Source: Alphaproteobacteria bacterium
GTDB taxonomy: Bacteria > Pseudomonadota > Alphaproteobacteria > Rhodobacterales > Rhodobacteraceae
Length of the DNA: 19,292 nt
Direction of reading: 5' to 3'
NCBI GenBank assembly: GCA_030830465.1
Contig: JAURMY010000340.1
Coordinates: forward strand, 1 to 19,292
How positions within the stretch are numbered: position 1 is the first letter of the stretch; the number at the start of each line of letters is the position of its first letter. Shown in pieces: positions 17,592-19,292 of the stretch. The notes below the pieces were generated by a model. The model was not told the DNA's origin. It did not search any database and saw only the letters and a program-made list of their open reading frames with translations. Position numbers and translations under genes: made by a program.

Positions 17592-17665
17592 CGTCACCAC
17601 GGATTTGCAGCCATAAGATATGGACATTCGGGCACATTTTACCGCACCCGACCAAGGAGAAACCC

Positions 17666-18514
17666 ATGAAATTCACCACCACACTGATCGCGGCGGCCAG
17701 CGTCGCCGCCACCCTGGCACTGGGCGCTTTCGCGGAAGACGCGCCGACGGCGAAAACCGTTCTGGCCACGGTCAACGGCACCGACATCACCCTTGGCCAT
17801 GTGATCGCCCTGCGCGGCCGCCTGCCGGATCAGTATCAAAGCCTGCCGGACGAGGTTTTGCTGAACGGGATCGTCGAACAGTTGATCCAGCAAACCGTGC
17901 TGATGGATGCGATCAAGGCCAATATTGATCTGCGCACCTCGCTTGGCCTGGAAAACGAAAACCGCGCCTTTTTGGCCGCCGAAATGCTGGCGCGCCTGTC
18001 GGAACATCCGGTGACCGAGGAAGACCTGAAAACCGCCTATGATGAAAAATACGATTCCGCAGTGCCGGATCAGGAATACAACGCCTCGCATATTCTGGTA
18101 AAAACCGAGGATGAGGCCAAAGAGATCATCAAACTGCTTCAGGACGGCGCCGATTTTGCCACCATGGCCAAGGAAAAATCGACCGGCCCGTCCGGCCCGA
18201 ATGGCGGTGAACTGGGCTGGTTTGGCAAAGGCGCCATGGTGCCGGAATTTGAGGCTGCGGTGATGTCGCTGGGTGTCGGCGAAATCTCGCAACCAGTGAA
18301 AACTCAGTTCGGCTGGCATGTGGTTCGGCTGAACGAAATCCGCAATCAGGCGATCCCGACACTGGATCAGGTGCGCCCTGATCTGACGATGGAATTGCAG
18401 CAGGCGAATGTAGAGGCAGAGCTGGAAAGACTGACCAAAGCCGCCACAATCACGCGGTCTGACGTGGTTGTTGATCCCGCAGCCATTCGCGATGTATCAC
18501 TGTTTGACAAATAA
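17666..18514 (+). CDS. Exported parvulin-type peptidyl-prolyl cis-trans isomerase (PpiC/SurA-like)
   Basis: A 282-aa periplasmic folding catalyst that isomerises prolyl bonds in exported proteins. A classic signal peptide is visible (MKFTTTLIAAASVAATLALGAFA, cleavage after residue 23). An N-terminal chaperone-like helical region (about 28-130) is followed by the rotamase domain (about 135-226): YNASHILVKTEDEA, FATMAKEKSTGPSGPNGGELGWFGKGAMVPEFE, and VKTQFGWHVVRL. I chose the ATG at 17666, which follows AAGGAG (17654-17659); the frame is open upstream to 17585 but an extension there would bury the signal peptide. It is divergent from secA and 26 bp upstream of argJ on the same strand, so it is probably co-transcribed with argJ. 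Confidence 0.94.
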   Translation: MKFTTTLIAAASVAATLALGAFAEDAPTAKTVLATVNGTDITLGHVIALRGRLPDQYQSLPDEVLLNGIVEQLIQQTVLMDAIKANIDLRTSLGLENENRAFLAAEMLARLSEHPVTEEDLKTAYDEKYDSAVPDQEYNASHILVKTEDEAKEIIKLLQDGADFATMAKEKSTGPSGPNGGELGWFGKGAMVPEFEAAVMSLGVGEISQPVKTQFGWHVVRLNEIRNQAIPTLDQVRPDLTMELQQANVEAELERLTKAATITRSDVVVDPAAIRDVSLFDK

Positions 18515-18540
18515 TTTCCCCAACTCTGCGGAGCGTCGAC

Positions 18541-19292
18541 GTGGCCAAGAAATCAAAGGACAAAAGCGGCAAGAAAGCCCCAAAAAAGGAAGTGGGGGCG
18601 CTGAAATCCAAGCTGGATAAGCTGAAAAGGAAGCTGAAGAAAACGTCGGACGTAAAAGCACCCGCCGCCGCGCCGGCCTCGATGGTTTCGCCTTTGGCCC
18701 CTGCGGGCGGATTTCCGGCCCTGCCGGTTATTGACGGCGTCAAATTCGCTGCTGCTGAGGCTGCGGTGAAGAAACCCGGACGTCTGGACGTGATGCTGGC
18801 CCTGATCGCGCCGGGCAGTTCGGTGGCCGGGGTGTTCACACGGTCAAGCACGCGGTCGGCCCCGGTTCTGGATTGTCAGGCCAAGTTGGCGGAAATCGCC
18901 GCCAAGGGTGCCGGTGCCAAGGGTTTTGCGATCATTGCCAATTCGGGCAATTCAAACGCCTTTACCGGCGGCGTCGGTCGCGAAGCGGTCGAAGCAGTCA
19001 CCGGTGCCGTTGCCGGCGCGCTGAGCCTGCCCAAGGGGCATGTTTTCAGCGCTTCAACGGGCGTGATCGGCCAACCCCTGCCATATGACCGGATCGTCAA
19101 TGTTGTCGGCCAGCTTAAGGACGGACTGGCCCCGGAAAATGCCGAACCGGCAGCGCGGGCGATCATGACGACAGACACTTTCCCCAAGGCCAGTTCCCTG
19201 ACGGTTGAGATTGACGGCAAGCCGGTCAAAATCGCCGGCTTCGCCAAAGGTTCGGGCATGATTGCGCCCGATATGGCGACGATGCTGGTCTA
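18541..19292 (+). CDS. argJ: Bifunctional ornithine acetyltransferase / N-acetylglutamate synthase ArgJ (3' end cut off by window edge)
   Basis: ArgJ moves the acetyl group from N-acetylornithine to glutamate in arginine synthesis and may also make N-acetylglutamate from acetyl-CoA. The 250 visible codons include family segments (GRLDVMLALIAPGSSVAGVFTRSSTRSAPVLDC, IIANSGNSNAFTGG, FSASTGVIGQPLP, AIMTTDTFPK, GFAKGSGMIAPDMATML). The ATML motif, where the precursor self-cleaves and the new N-terminal Thr (T247 here) is the nucleophile, lies at the very end, so essentially only the alpha chain is seen. The start is GTG at 18541 with GCGGAG upstream. It gives a lysine-rich, coiled-coil-like extension of about 47 residues (MAKKSKDKSGKKAPKKE...) before the conserved region that begins near MVSPLAP (ATG at 18682). 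The extension is in frame and has codon use like its neighbours, but the shorter start cannot be excluded. Confidence 0.93.
   Translation, partial: MAKKSKDKSGKKAPKKEVGALKSKLDKLKRKLKKTSDVKAPAAAPASMVSPLAPAGGFPALPVIDGVKFAAAEAAVKKPGRLDVMLALIAPGSSVAGVFTRSSTRSAPVLDCQAKLAEIAAKGAGAKGFAIIANSGNSNAFTGGVGREAVEAVTGAVAGALSLPKGHVFSASTGVIGQPLPYDRIVNVVGQLKDGLAPENAEPAARAIMTTDTFPKASSLTVEIDGKPVKIAGFAKGSGMIAPDMATMLV

Overview
The window looks like a piece of chromosome from a Rhodobacterales alphaproteobacterium (Roseobacter/Rhodobacteraceae type). The DNA is GC-rich. The proteins closest to known families are alphaproteobacterial in style, and the order secA / secreted parvulin / argJ and the run sfsA-map-radC are, as I recall, arrangements seen in that group. 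I could not run a search, so this placement is inference. I see no rRNA, tRNA, insertion sequence, prophage gene or CRISPR array.

Layout. 1-1609: the 3'-truncated end of nusA and, upstream of it on the minus strand, rimP, joined by an ATGA overlap; a compact promoter and an intrinsic-terminator-like hairpin lie directly in front of rimP. 1741-2715: a threonine/serine dehydratase-like PLP enzyme. 2787-3206: a small DUF1801 protein, divergent from a LysR regulator (3405-4310). The LysR gene converges on a choline-sulfatase-like sulfatase (4374-5834), with a strong terminator between them. 5900-8886: a tight minus-strand operon reading CinA-type MoaB domain protein, GNAT acetyltransferase, CMD/peroxidase-like protein, OmpA-family protein, with two 4-nt ATGA overlaps. 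It is divergent from the plus-strand group sfsA, map, radC (8935-11315).

11326-14478 holds two minus-strand envelope genes: a large membrane-anchored or exported Ig-like protein, then a periplasmic phosphate-binding-protein/OmpA fusion. 14717-17422 is secA, with a terminator folded over its stop codon and a hairpin in its leader. Divergent from it is a plus-strand pair: an exported parvulin-type prolyl isomerase and argJ, which runs off the right end and carries a lysine-rich N-terminal extension.

Functionally this is mostly core genome: transcription elongation and ribosome maturation (nusA, rimP), N-terminal methionine removal (map), protein export and folding (secA, parvulin), arginine synthesis (argJ), plus envelope proteins bearing OmpA-type peptidoglycan-binding domains. 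I did not find a clearly new multi-gene system. The points most worth checking are a possible attenuator in front of rimP-nusA, the leader region of secA (hairpin plus a short upstream ORF with an IRAAPG sequence), the Ig-like + PBP-OmpA pair, two divergent promoters that appear to share one TATA element, and an abrupt loss of NusA similarity in the first ~46 bases.
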